Shown here: one piece after another, positions 56,101-61,965 of the stretch
Layout of the letters: each line of letters begins with the position of its first letter
Position numbering within the stretch: the stretch's first letter is position 1
Origin: Chrysomallon squamiferum
Lineage: Eukaryota; Mollusca; Gastropoda; Neomphalida; Peltospiridae
DNA length: 64,000 nt
Direction of reading: 5' to 3'
NCBI GenBank assembly: GCA_012295275.1
Contig: CM022669.1
Span: 1,665,140-1,729,139 of the forward strand
Notes under the pieces: generated by a model
What the model saw: only the letters and a program-made list of their open reading frames with translations
Database searches by the model: none
Told to the model about the DNA's origin: nothing
Made by a program: the position numbers and the translations under genes

Positions 56101-57780
56101 TACTTCTTCAAATAAAGAAATAGATTTTCTCATTTATTACTATGCATTCCATTTTCATAAACATTTCTTTCACTTGACGTCTTAAATTCCTTCCATTCCA
56201 TTATTGTTCTTCATCTATCTGATAATTTCTTATCCATCAGTTTTTGGCAATTCTGTATACCCTGCTGTGTGATCAGAACTTCTCTGCTTCCAGCAGCTGT
56301 TTGTTTTATTTTTACTGTGAGTATATAAAAAATGAAACCCTTGTATGTTGTCGCTCAGGTGATTTAACCTTAACTTTAATAATAATGTTATAATTTTGAA
56401 ATGCCTAATGTACAATTATATTAAAGTACAGCAAAAAAAAATACAGTCTCAAAAAGAAAATTAAACTTATTCATACAGAATAAATATAAATTTTTTTATA
56501 AAAATTTTCATTTGTATGCATGACATTTTTCTTAGTATTTTGAATTAATCTGAGTTTTTGACAGATCTTGACAAGAAAGACAAAGTGCTGAACAAAATAC
56601 TATTAAAAGTGAAGGGTAAATAGGGGAGATAGGCAAAGACAATAAATGAATAACAGAAGAAAACCAGAAATGGAAAGAAAATGGATACCAATACACACTA
56701 GAAGATAATTACAGAGCCTTTAGAAAATAGTTATATATATACATTGTAACAACAACTTTGCAATAACAACTTCTTCATCAATGTTATAACAACATGTTAT
56801 AACGTACATAATCATCTGAACATTATTTTGTTAAATTTAATTCTTTCTTGATAAAGACCACCTACATATCCAGACCATGCTTTTCAAAGTAGCAAGGGGC
56901 AATAAATAAAGATTACAATTCAAGTGGGAGCCAAATAGCCCTGAACCACATCATAAGTTCAAATCAGTTTTCTGCCAGAATCAGTAATCCTGGTGCCAGC
57001 ACAGAAGCCCAGATAAGCTTTCAAGTGGATATGATAACCTTTGACCTTCAGGCCAGGTCCTTATCACACCACTGACAGGCAACAACTACACCAAAGGTGC
57101 CATATTTTGAACCCTGTATGTACTAATTGCCAGCACATTCATATAGGTGTAGTTGTACAAGAACACAGTGCCAGAATGTGTATTTTGCTTGCTGTTTATA
57201 ACCTAAATATATTTTGTTTTTACATTTATGTGTAAATATATACATTCACTCACACTGCATGCATGCAGTCAACATCCTGTTCTTCTGATTACAATATCAA
57301 CTAGAAAACAACAAGAACCAAAAATCCAGCTAAATCCAAAGACAAATTTATGTGTAGCTTAACTATTAACTTAAATTGCATTCAGTTCAATATAAACCAA
57401 AAATAAAGAAATAAAGAAAGAAAGAAAGAAAGAAAAAGAAATAATTCAGAATTCACATAAATGTAATAAAAGTTCAGTTATTTATTATTATTAAAAAGAA
57501 ACTTTGATATATGGTTAAAACAAAAGAAAATAATCAGCTAGTCATTGTTTATATTATTATCTGTAAGAATCAGTATCTCTTTTAGACATATCAAGTAATA
57601 TTTTTATGTGTAACTGTGACATTATAAAATTTGGTAAAAGGATAAAATCAGATGTAAAAATAGACCTCAACTAAACATGATCACAGAAAATAATTGTATT
57701 TTTTGTTTGATGCCTGGACAAATACTAACCATTTTATGTTTGTGTTTTAATATAATAATAATAATAATAACAATAATAAC

Positions 57781-57823
<43 letters not shown>

Positions 57824-60800
57824 GGATGTACTGACTTATATGTCAGAAAGGTCATTGCTCATTATAAAACATAGGGCATTTTAAAAATAGATTGTTTTAT
57901 ACTAGAAAAAAACTAATATTATGCTCTACTGAGAAGAAATTTCAGAAAATAAATACAAGATAATAATCTGTTATTAGTTAAAATGTTGACATTGTTTTTG
58001 TATGCTTCTGTTAAGATTAGTAATTTTTCATGTTTCTTTTCCTTTACAATTGTTTATATGTGATATGTGACCTATGTTATACATGCATGTGCCTTTTTGA
58101 GTGTGTTTGTGTGTGTTTCTGTGTGTGCCTCTATTTGTGTTTGTGTATGTTTATATACTCAGTCATTGTGTTTTAATTATTATATATTTTATAATTAGAA
58201 TCAGCAGCACAGTTACAACAGTCTTATTTTTTTATTGTTTATCTCTAAGATCACTCAATTCACATCATTTTTATCAACTTAACCTTGTTTCTTCATCATA
58301 GGAAAATTGATTCTAACCATGGTGAAAAACAGAAATACTTGCTTTGAACTGGTTCTGGTAATAAACTGTATTTGCAAGTTAGGTGCCATTTTTAGGTGCC
58401 AGGCTGCAGCATGGAATGCTGTATGAATTGGAAAGAACCAGTGGAGGAAGAGAAAAGAAAAGAAAAAAAAAAGAAAGTGAGTAAGGTGGTGTGATTAGGA
58501 AATAAAATATCATGGTGTTCATTCAGCTGAAAGAAATATGACAAATTAGAAACACACACTAACAGCAAATTTAAGTTACAATGACTGGTTGTATGTACAA
58601 TTGTTCTGCACAGCATTTAATATGATGATTAAGAACTGTTAGATGTTTTCTTATACTATTTATATATATTTTTTAATGTTCTGTATGTGCATACTGTATT
58701 AGAAAAAATAAAAATAAAAATACTTGTTAAATATATCTGTATTATCACTGGAGTTAAAGTTAAATAAGATAGTTCAGATACTTTTTGTATGATTTATTAT
58801 TTGTACGTGTGTGTGTGTGTGTGTTTTTGTGTGTGTGTGCATATGTGTATATGTATGTATGTGCTTATGTATCTCTATATTGTTTGTGCATATGTTTCTA
58901 CCTGCTATGAATGTCTATCTTTCATTATGTATGTAATATATCTGCTCTGAAGTACATAAATGCATATATCTTTAGTTTTTTCTTAATATTTGATCATTAG
59001 GAATCTATTGGCATTTATATTTGTAAGAATATAGTTGATAACAAATGCCATGTACCATTAAAAATAACAGTGAATATTGAAGTATGTGGCTGAATCTGTG
59101 CCAAGAAAATACATTAGTTAATGCAGAAAAATATTCAAGACAAAATGACAGAATACAGAAATTAAGTATTTTGGCATTCATTTAATGACAGAATTTGGTC
59201 TAAATCAATAAATGAGTCTAACATAGCATACCTGAGTTGTCAGGTCACCAGGAATCAAAGTTCTGTGACATTATAGCAATTCTTTTTTATATACTATTCA
59301 AAAGACATTAAGAGTCAAAAGAATGTTTTGATAATTTTTGGATGTATGGGTTTTAGGGTTTGTTTTTTTTGCCAGATAGGGTTAGAATATTAACCTTTGT
59401 GCTGTTATTCAGACTAAAGACATCACATTATTAAGGTGATTACAATCATTGCCCTTATCTTTAGAAACTTTTAAGTTAACCCAGCTTTCCTTTTCATGGA
59501 TTTGAAGCAAAAAAGTCAGACTAAATTGACAACCTGAATTGAGACACCTACTGTGACACCTACACCATTTGCACTTGCTTAGAATGAGTGTAATTCAATG
59601 CATGCCAATTTTAGCAATTTTTCCTAACATCATTATTTTAAATTTGAAGATGGTTTGACAACAATTCTGTTTGCAACAGTAGTCTGATCAAGAAAGGCTT
59701 GTCTTGATTGGTGTAAATGTTTTGTCTGATGGAACTGTGGGCAATGGGCCAAGATCTTTTTTAATGAAGAGTCATGGTATTTTTTTCAGTTCAGCAATGG
59801 TCAGGCACATGTTTACCATTGTCAAGGAAAAAAATGTCCAATGTTAACACTGTTCAATATCTACTGTACATCATTAATGGAAATTTGACTGGACAGTGTA
59901 ATTTCAACAAAACTGTTCAACCTTTAGTAATTCCACTTCTGCTGCAACTTGAACCAGGAGTTTGGTTCCAGGATGACAGTGCAAGACCTCATCATGCTGA
60001 AAATTCAGCACATGAATTGGCCTCCATATTCAGGTTGATGAGTCCAATTACATCATGTCTGTGCTGTCAACTGCAGCACTGCCTCAGCAATTAGTTGCAG
60101 AATGGCAAGTGATTCCTCAGTGTTAACAGTGTGCACCAATGTTGTCAAGAATGTATGATTGCTAATGGTGGCTATACCAGTTACTGATGTTTCTACTACA
60201 TGTGTGAACATCATTTTTTGGGGTGTATTACTTTCTCCATCTGGATGGTAAACTAATTTCCAAGGAAATGTTTTTTGTTTTCTGTTTTCTGTTCTTGAGA
60301 CATCAAATAAATAATCTGTTATTAGTGGTCACAATTTTAGTTTATTTTTATTTGCACAAATATTTCTGACATTTAACTTCTTTTGAGTAGTATATATACC
60401 GTATATACTTGTGTATAAGTCGAATTTTTGGGAGACTATATTAAGGTAATGCTTTTGTAGCTGTTGCTGAAGAGTCGCCATTTTGACTATTTTTTGCTAC
60501 AGGATGCATCTAAAATAATCGCGGTCTTTCAGCTTTTCAAAAATATAATTTTATCATATAAAAAATTTTGAAAAATTAAATAACAAAACCAAATATGAAT
60601 GTAAAACATGATATTCTTCCATTTAATGACATAAAAATACATTTTAAAGCGAGAAAACCGTCAGTACGGCATTATGCCTTACGGCGTCTTGCAGTGATCT
60701 AGGAATGCAGACTTCTCTGCCAAATTGCACTAAATATCGGTCCTAATTTCATAAACAAAACTCACTTGTGTAATTGTAAAGAATTTGGTGAAATAATATT

Positions 60801-61965
60801 GCAATCGTCATTAATATCCACTACCGACAAATCGACTAAATATAACGGTAAGTTAGGTCTCCATGTTAGACCTATTACATTAAAGAGATACTATTTATGA
60901 TACATTTAGGCTATAGCTCGTGTAATACATGCATTTACGTTATTATGGTATGTTCGTGCAAGTTACAGCTCGTGCAAGTTATGTTACAGTAGGCGTACAA
61001 TGTAGGCCTTCATGGCACTGTCACACTGGTCTAAAAATAGTGACGGTGCCTGGAATCTACAGTCGACTTATACACAAGTAATACCTAAAATGACGCAATT
61101 TTTGGTCTTAAAATACACATCGACTTATACATAAGGTCGCCTTGTACACAAGTATATATGGTATGTGGACACATGTTTCTAATAACTTCAGTAACTATCC
61201 TAGCTTTATATTTATATATAATAATGTAGTGATAATACACTTCCACATATTCAATCCCTGGAGAATCTTTTGTGCTGTCTACTATGACAACAACTGTCCA
61301 GTGGTCATTAATATTAAATGGTCCTGTACAACATAAAACATATTTAGCTAATCAACAGAAACAGGCCTCCAAATGACAAGATTAATTGAATCATTTCATT
61401 TTTCACTCTTTAACAAATCAAATGTCTGCATATTCATTTCTTTTCCTGATGATGTGCTTAAGAACAATGGCTTGTGAACAAACAGGTTAGTAAATGACTA
61501 ACTAAAGGGAGATACAACCAAAACTACATATGGCAACATATGGTGCTTTAGATCTCGAGCATTTATTATTTTATTTTTTTAATTTAAATCAGTTGTAAAT
61601 GAAATATTCCAATTATAGGTAAAATTTTGCTTCGATGTATCAGCTGAGCTAATTTTTTTATTCTAGCCAGTGCATTATCACTATTAAAAATCTATGGTTA
61701 TATCCATCCATGAAATGGTACACATGTTAAAACATCATTTACTGCTGATAAAGAAGTCTAGTAAGCAGAGTAGTGGAAATAAATTTGTTTTCTAGTGAAT
61801 AATTATTAATATAAATATGTGATACAGTTTTAGTTATCATTAAATATTTATTTATTTAAGGTGTCTAATACTTACCAAATACCACATCATTGGCCATTTT
61901 GGGTCATTAAAAGTAGAATGTCTTTTCACCCGTTTCTTAGCAACTTGCTGTTCCAACCATCTAAC
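6295..61965 (-). CDS. furin: Furin-like proprotein convertase, 5'-partial gene (exon span)
   Basis: Spliced minus-strand gene for a calcium-dependent subtilisin-like serine protease (kexin/furin family) that cleaves precursor proteins after multibasic sites in the trans-Golgi, at the surface or after secretion. Joined visible exons give 676 residues (membrane form: 61876-61965, 42682-42810, 34765-34841, 34316-34404, 28815-28987, 27474-27686, 27114-27214, 26647-26750, 25305-25422, 23924-24225, 13975-14079, 6295-6824) or 631 residues (replacing the last two by 18594-19093). All intron phases close without a frameshift. Numbered from the first visible residue, the catalytic residues are D59, H100, N201 (oxyanion hole) and S274. 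The spacings 41, 101 and 73 equal those of human furin (153, 194, 295, 368). A Tyr motif and acidic cluster in the tail favour furin over PC5/PACE4. The signal peptide and most of the prodomain are outside the window. Confidence 0.96.
9697..9735 (-). CDS. Candidate 39-base furin microexon between 11a and 12
   Basis: On the minus strand a pyrimidine-rich stretch ends cattgccag, followed by 39 open bases and a near-consensus donor CAG|gtgagt. The phase is 1 at both ends, exactly that of the surrounding exons 11a and 12, so inclusion adds 13 residues (A)[12 protein letters not shown] and restores the Glu before CKPGFF. The insert would lie at the P-domain/Cys-rich junction. Splice signals and phase are read directly; use of the exon is inferred. 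Confidence 0.6.
10813..10906. repeat. (AATA)n compound microsatellite
   Basis: Pure AATA repeats to about 10870 then ATGAA and AGAAA repeats, all purine-biased on the plus strand. Confidence 0.95.
13121..13188. repeat. Two-copy tandem duplication, about 34 bp
   Basis: TTCTTAATTCTTAATCTAG followed by CACAAATTAAAAAC in copy one and TACAAATTCAAAAC in copy two. Confidence 0.8.
13975..14079 (-). CDS. furin: Furin alternative exon 11a: last P-domain strand and linker to Cys-rich domain
   Basis: 105 bases, phases 1 and 1. After the split Ser it encodes [20 protein letters not shown] and [26 protein letters not shown] is the same final P-domain strand that exon 11b supplies as [11 protein letters not shown], so the two exons replace each other. 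Acceptor ttccatag. The donor is taken as TGTGCTG|gtgtca because it alone makes an open join (GAA, Glu) to exon 12, giving TCAECKPGFF, the furin Cys-rich start. A cut four codons' length earlier at CT|gtgctg would create a stop. Confidence 0.92.
15720..15756. repeat. (CA)n microsatellite
   Basis: Uninterrupted CA dinucleotides in the intron between 11a and 11b. Confidence 0.97.
16147..16217. other. GC-richer island with splice-site pairs on both strands
   Basis: Minus strand: acceptor ctgccattcag, 42 bases (16147-16188), donor gtaaga. Joined directly after the P-domain exon it would create TAA at once, so it could only be a poison exon there; after the internal donors of exon 11b it would read [13 protein letters not shown]. 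Plus strand: acceptor attcttacag, 69 bases (16149-16217) open in one frame ([20 protein letters not shown]), donor AAA|gtaagt. CpG-containing sequence here stands out from the surrounding intron. No family recognised. Confidence 0.35.
16926..17215. repeat. Degenerate GATG/ATGA tetranucleotide tract
   Basis: Clusters of GGATGGATG and AATGAATGA separated by diverged sequence. The serine/isoleucine-rich frames on the minus strand are a by-product. Confidence 0.75.
18067..18120. repeat. (TA)n/(CATA)n microsatellite
   Basis: TA dinucleotides pass into CATA tetranucleotides about 480 bases beyond the stop of exon 11b in the direction of transcription. Confidence 0.93.
18594..19093 (-). CDS. furin: Furin alternative 3' exon 11b: last P-domain strand plus basic Tyr-rich tail
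   Basis: Acceptor ctgtttacag, then CT that completes Ser with the P-domain exon. The frame runs [15 protein letters not shown], a typical final P-domain strand, followed by 150 residues to TAA at 18594-18596. The tail has no Cys-rich repeat and no clear transmembrane helix. It is rich in Arg/Lys, Tyr, Thr and Ser, with a recurring aromatic pattern (NFYKPP, TYFYN, SFYKA, RPYKN, KAYYPN, PYYKYH). Read to the stop it gives a probably soluble isoform. Two possible internal donors, after 18857 (gtaagc) and after 18626 (gtctcc), would keep phase 1 and could connect it to exon 12 instead. No strong poly(A) signal was found just downstream. Confidence 0.85.
20054..20200. repeat. GT/AC inverted repeat followed by long (TAA)n tract
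   Basis: A TGTG-rich arm and an ACAC-rich arm at 20054-20116 can pair, with ATATA in the centre. From about 20118 to 20200 runs an almost perfect TAA triplet tract. Confidence 0.9.
23314..23447. repeat. 134-bp direct repeat, copy 1
   Basis: Near-identical to 24295-24428 (only a handful of mismatches, no gaps; constant offset 981). It begins ATATTATATATAATGTTTCA and ends GAAATTT. The two copies bracket the P-domain exon. Confidence 0.95.
23924..24225 (-). CDS. furin: Furin exon: P (homo B) domain core
   Basis: 302 bases, phases 2 and 1. The P domain folds as a beta barrel packed on the catalytic domain and is needed for folding and pH/calcium behaviour. Signature segments are [36 protein letters not shown], and [15 protein letters not shown] followed by [12 protein letters not shown]. 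Where human furin has RGD this protein has RGE. Acceptor atttcag, donor gtaagt. The exon ends with T, which makes Ser with either downstream alternative exon. It lies between two copies of a 134-bp direct repeat. Confidence 0.97.
24226..25304 (-). other. Furin intron before the P-domain exon
   Basis: 1.08 kb. Apart from direct-repeat copy 2 I see no other structure. Confidence 0.9.
24295..24428. repeat. 134-bp direct repeat, copy 2
   Basis: Second copy of the 23314-23447 sequence, in the same orientation, just upstream (in transcription) of the P-domain exon. Confidence 0.95.
25305..25422 (-). CDS. furin: Furin exon: catalytic/P-domain boundary
   Basis: 118 bases, phases 1 and 2. It encodes [20 protein letters not shown], then [18 protein letters not shown]. 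SHxxGFGxxDA closes the catalytic domain, and QNWTTV starts the linker to the P domain; N of NWT is a potential N-glycosylation site also present in vertebrate furin. Acceptor tttattag, donor gtaaga. The AG at the exon end plus A from the next exon makes Arg. Confidence 0.95.
25423..26646 (-). other. Furin intron with GT/AC tract at its donor
   Basis: 1.22 kb. The region 26566-26644 next to the donor is GTGT-rich on the plus strand. The remainder (25800-26500) is less repetitive but shows no coding similarity I can name. Confidence 0.9.
26647..26750 (-). CDS. furin: Furin exon: end of catalytic domain (WRDMQHL)
   Basis: 104 bases, phases 2 and 1. It encodes [20 protein letters not shown] and then [22 protein letters not shown] is the conserved late catalytic-domain helix of furins. 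Acceptor tctacag; the donor gtacac opens directly into a GT/AC-rich microsatellite (26566-26644 on the plus strand). The split G completes a Val with the next exon. Confidence 0.95.
26751..27113 (-). other. Short furin intron
   Basis: 363 bases of AT-rich sequence. Nothing else seen. Confidence 0.9.
27114..27214 (-). CDS. furin: Furin exon: catalytic serine
   Basis: 101 bases, phases 0 and 2. [20 protein letters not shown] carries the catalytic Ser (visible residue 274, first S of GTSASAP), the nucleophile of the triad. The following [14 protein letters not shown] helix is the normal subtilase helix after the Ser. Acceptor tttgcag, donor gtaagt. A 259-base intron separates it from the preceding exon, one of the two shortest introns in the gene. 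Confidence 0.97.
27474..27686 (-). CDS. furin: Furin exon: oxyanion-hole asparagine
   Basis: Seventy-one codons, phase 0 at both ends, acceptor tttgatag and donor gtaaat. [20 protein letters not shown] contains the oxyanion-hole Asn (visible residue 201, N of SGNGG), followed by [20 protein letters not shown] and the [17 protein letters not shown] block. All are diagnostic of the furin/PC catalytic domain. The exon ends GGEKQI and continues into VTTDLRRQC. Confidence 0.96.
27687..28814 (-). other. Furin intron with AAT tracts
   Basis: 1.13 kb. (AAT)n at 28733-28762 and 28771-28789, close to the donor of the substrate-cleft exon. Nothing else recognised. Confidence 0.9.
28815..28987 (-). CDS. 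furin: Furin exon: substrate-binding cleft ([10 protein letters not shown])
   Basis: 173 bases, phases 1 and 0. The exon begins [17 protein letters not shown] and carries [20 protein letters not shown], the region that in furin supplies acidic residues to the S1/S2 pockets recognising basic substrates. It ends at DGITK, donor gtatca. Immediately upstream the acceptor and first exon bases are tandemly duplicated (see the repeat at 28961-29100), which creates decoy acceptors. An (AAT)n tract begins a few dozen bases downstream of the donor. Confidence 0.96.
28961..29100 (-). repeat. About 50-bp tandem repeat that duplicates a splice acceptor and exon start
   Basis: Three units: 28961-29010, 29011-29061 and a partial one from 29062. 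The first unit covers the first 27 bases of the furin exon at 28815-28987, the acceptor and upstream intron bases. Unit 2 repeats them as tttacag|GTATCAGAATGATG, a decoy acceptor followed by an exon-like start that reaches TGA within eight codons. Unit 3 has lost the CAG (ctggtgtcagaatg). Confidence 0.9.
29356..29398. repeat. (AC)n microsatellite
   Basis: About 21 uninterrupted AC units. Confidence 0.97.
30245..30600 (-). mobile_element. Tc1/mariner-like transposase remnant
   Basis: Decayed minus-strand frames. [11 protein letters not shown] matches the (F)SDESRF block around the first or second catalytic Asp of Tc1-type DDE transposases. A later frame reads [15 protein letters not shown] and YVNGIKGCY, resembling the GxGPLV...NYV segment. 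Stops and frameshifts are present, so it is dead. No inverted ends were identified. Confidence 0.6.
31805..31852. repeat. (AC)n microsatellite
   Basis: About 24 AC units followed by an interrupted extension to about 31862. Confidence 0.97.
34316..34404 (-). CDS. furin: Furin exon: catalytic histidine
   Basis: Eighty-nine bases encoding [18 protein letters not shown] followed by [11 protein letters not shown]. The His that opens the exon (visible residue 100) is the catalytic His of the HGTRCAGE signature. The exon ends with a single G that completes a Gly with the next exon (ARIGG-VRMLDG). Acceptor ttttcag, donor gtaggt. It is separated from the preceding exon by only 360 bases. Confidence 0.96.
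34405..34764 (-). other. Short furin intron
   Basis: 360 bases, AT-rich. Nothing else seen. Confidence 0.9.
34765..34841 (-). CDS. furin: Furin exon: calcium-site linker before catalytic His
   Basis: Twenty-five codons plus two bases. The peptide [20 protein letters not shown] is the acidic linker typical of proprotein convertases (vertebrate furin has [16 protein letters not shown]); it lies next to structural calcium sites in known furin structures. The exon ends CG, and with the first T of the next exon makes the Arg of [10 protein letters not shown]. Acceptor tttttag, donor gtaagt. Confidence 0.95.
36361..36470. repeat. Imperfect (CA)n tract
   Basis: CA dinucleotides broken by AAACA, ATACA and CCCACG variants. 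Confidence 0.85.
37045..37310 (-). mobile_element. MULE-type transposase remnant
   Basis: Minus-strand frame: [51 protein letters not shown], then after a stop [20 protein letters not shown]. This follows the MULE transposase pattern (D-x-E/G-ALxNAVKxxFP...C/LxFH...QxxxxxGLxxxYxx...FxxxxxxLxALAFVPxxDV). Several stops show decay. Weaker similarity continues to about 37400. Identification by pattern only. Confidence 0.55.
39250..39930. repeat. Diverged tandem repeat field
   Basis: Motifs such as GATYATCAAACTGACC and CATTATGRATG recur every few dozen bases with strong divergence, consistent with an old minisatellite of about 60 bp. Confidence 0.4.
41525..41561. repeat. (TTTA)n microsatellite
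   Basis: Nine tetranucleotide units; a second shorter run is at 41682-41703. Confidence 0.95.
42682..42810 (-). CDS. furin: Furin exon: catalytic aspartate
   Basis: Forty-three codons, phase 0 at both ends, acceptor ttttcag and donor gtgagt. The motif [14 protein letters not shown] carries the catalytic Asp (first D of DDG, visible residue 59), which polarises the active-site His. The preceding GYTGKGVTV is the usual subtilase strand leading into it. The join to the previous exon gives [13 protein letters not shown], the same number of residues as in vertebrate furin at this point. Confidence 0.97.
45785..46450 (-). mobile_element. Tc1/mariner-like transposase remnant
   Basis: The minus strand starts with a helix-turn-helix-like part ([27 protein letters not shown]), then [20 protein letters not shown], then FFFWMNPDF at the FSDESRF position, [11 protein letters not shown] at the SVMVWAG position, a frame with IDGNLNAQ, and a last piece resembling DILxxxVxPFLxQ. 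Frameshifts and stops interrupt it; the QxDNARPH block is missing. Order and spacing fit Tc1 transposases. Confidence 0.65.
47395..47620 (+). mobile_element. Possible LINE reverse-transcriptase fragment
   Basis: A plus-strand frame with one internal stop reads [13 protein letters not shown], then NLKIFFLG, then [18 protein letters not shown]. YLGxTISKDGxxxxEIxxRI is the usual C-terminal RT motif of non-LTR elements and xxDDLxLL resembles the YADD box. Degenerate and short, so only tentative. Confidence 0.35.
49549..49586. repeat. (CA)n microsatellite
   Basis: Uninterrupted CA units within the 19-kb intron. Confidence 0.95.
50463..50542. repeat. Compound (TC)n(AC)n microsatellite
   Basis: About 28 TC units to 50518 followed by about 12 AC units. 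Confidence 0.97.
51770..52114 (-). pseudogene. Unidentified coding-like block
   Basis: Block 1 (51971-52114) lies between aaacag and a donor-like AAG|gtaaag: 48 open codons, [48 protein letters not shown]. Block 2 starts at an ATG near 51921 after ttctatag: [52 protein letters not shown], stop. Base and residue composition are coding-like, quite unlike the surrounding intron. I do not recognise the family. It could be a decayed retrocopy, an unknown mobile-element gene or a nested gene. Frame stops upstream of block 1 favour a remnant. Confidence 0.45.
51894..51940. repeat. Perfect 18-bp stem hairpin
   Basis: GATTTGTCAAACTTCTTC and its exact reverse complement separated by 11 bases (AACATGCTATA), inside the unidentified coding-like block. 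Confidence 0.95.
52287..52350. repeat. (GA)n and CAGA repeat tract
   Basis: GA units with GCGA interruptions followed by CAGA tetranucleotides. The Glu/Arg-alternating frames over it are artefacts. Confidence 0.93.
52731..52761. repeat. (TTTA)n microsatellite
   Basis: About seven TTTA units. Confidence 0.9.
53074..53117. repeat. (GT)n microsatellite
   Basis: About 22 uninterrupted GT units. Confidence 0.97.
57751..57822. repeat. (AAT)n microsatellite
   Basis: Triplet tract with two ACAATA interruptions. Poly-Ile frames on both strands come from it. Confidence 0.95.
59730..60100 (+). mobile_element. Tc1/mariner-like transposase remnant
   Basis: Plus strand: [30 protein letters not shown], then [20 protein letters not shown], and [20 protein letters not shown]. 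These match the FSDESRF, RVxRRxGE, GxLxAQxYxxxxLxPxxxPxL and QxDNARPHxA blocks of Tc1 transposases, in order. The first block has NEES instead of SDES, so a catalytic Asp is lost. The SVMVWAG segment is missing or shifted. Inactive. Confidence 0.7.
60398..61162. mobile_element. Non-autonomous element with terminal inverted repeats (MITE-like)
   Basis: The left end ACCGTATATACTTGTGTATA continues AGTCGA; the reverse complement of the right end reads ACCATATATACTTGTGTACA then AGGCGA. A third internal copy (AGTCGACTTATACACAAGTA, 61061-61080) lies just inside the right end. TA flanks both ends, compatible with a TA target duplication. The interior is richer in CpG than the surrounding intron and has no open frame of note. 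Confidence 0.75.
61876..61965 (-). CDS. furin: Furin exon: end of prodomain, autocleavage site, start of mature enzyme
   Basis: Thirty codons, phase 0 at both ends. The exon begins [15 protein letters not shown], which ends in the multibasic primary autocleavage site KKRVKR; cutting after R15 would release the mature protease, whose first residues are [10 protein letters not shown]. The acceptor reads tttttag and the donor gtaagt on the minus strand. Vertebrate furin has the same prodomain end ([15 protein letters not shown]), and the segment from cleavage site to WYL is two residues shorter here. The pH-sensing part of the prodomain would be in an exon beyond base 64000. Confidence 0.96.

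Larger units (their letters stand above)
42811..61875 (-). other. 19-kb furin intron before the catalytic-Asp exon
   Basis: The longest intron in the window. It holds Tc1-like remnants (45785-46450, 59730-60100), a LINE RT-like fragment (47395-47620), an unidentified coding-like block (about 51770-52114) with a hairpin, several microsatellites (49549, 50463, 52287, 52731, 53074, 57751) and a ~765-bp element with inverted ends (60398-61162). Diverged short tandem repeats occur at 44010-44170 and 44320-44430. I see nothing recognisable in 53200-57400 apart from AT-rich DNA. Confidence 0.85.
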
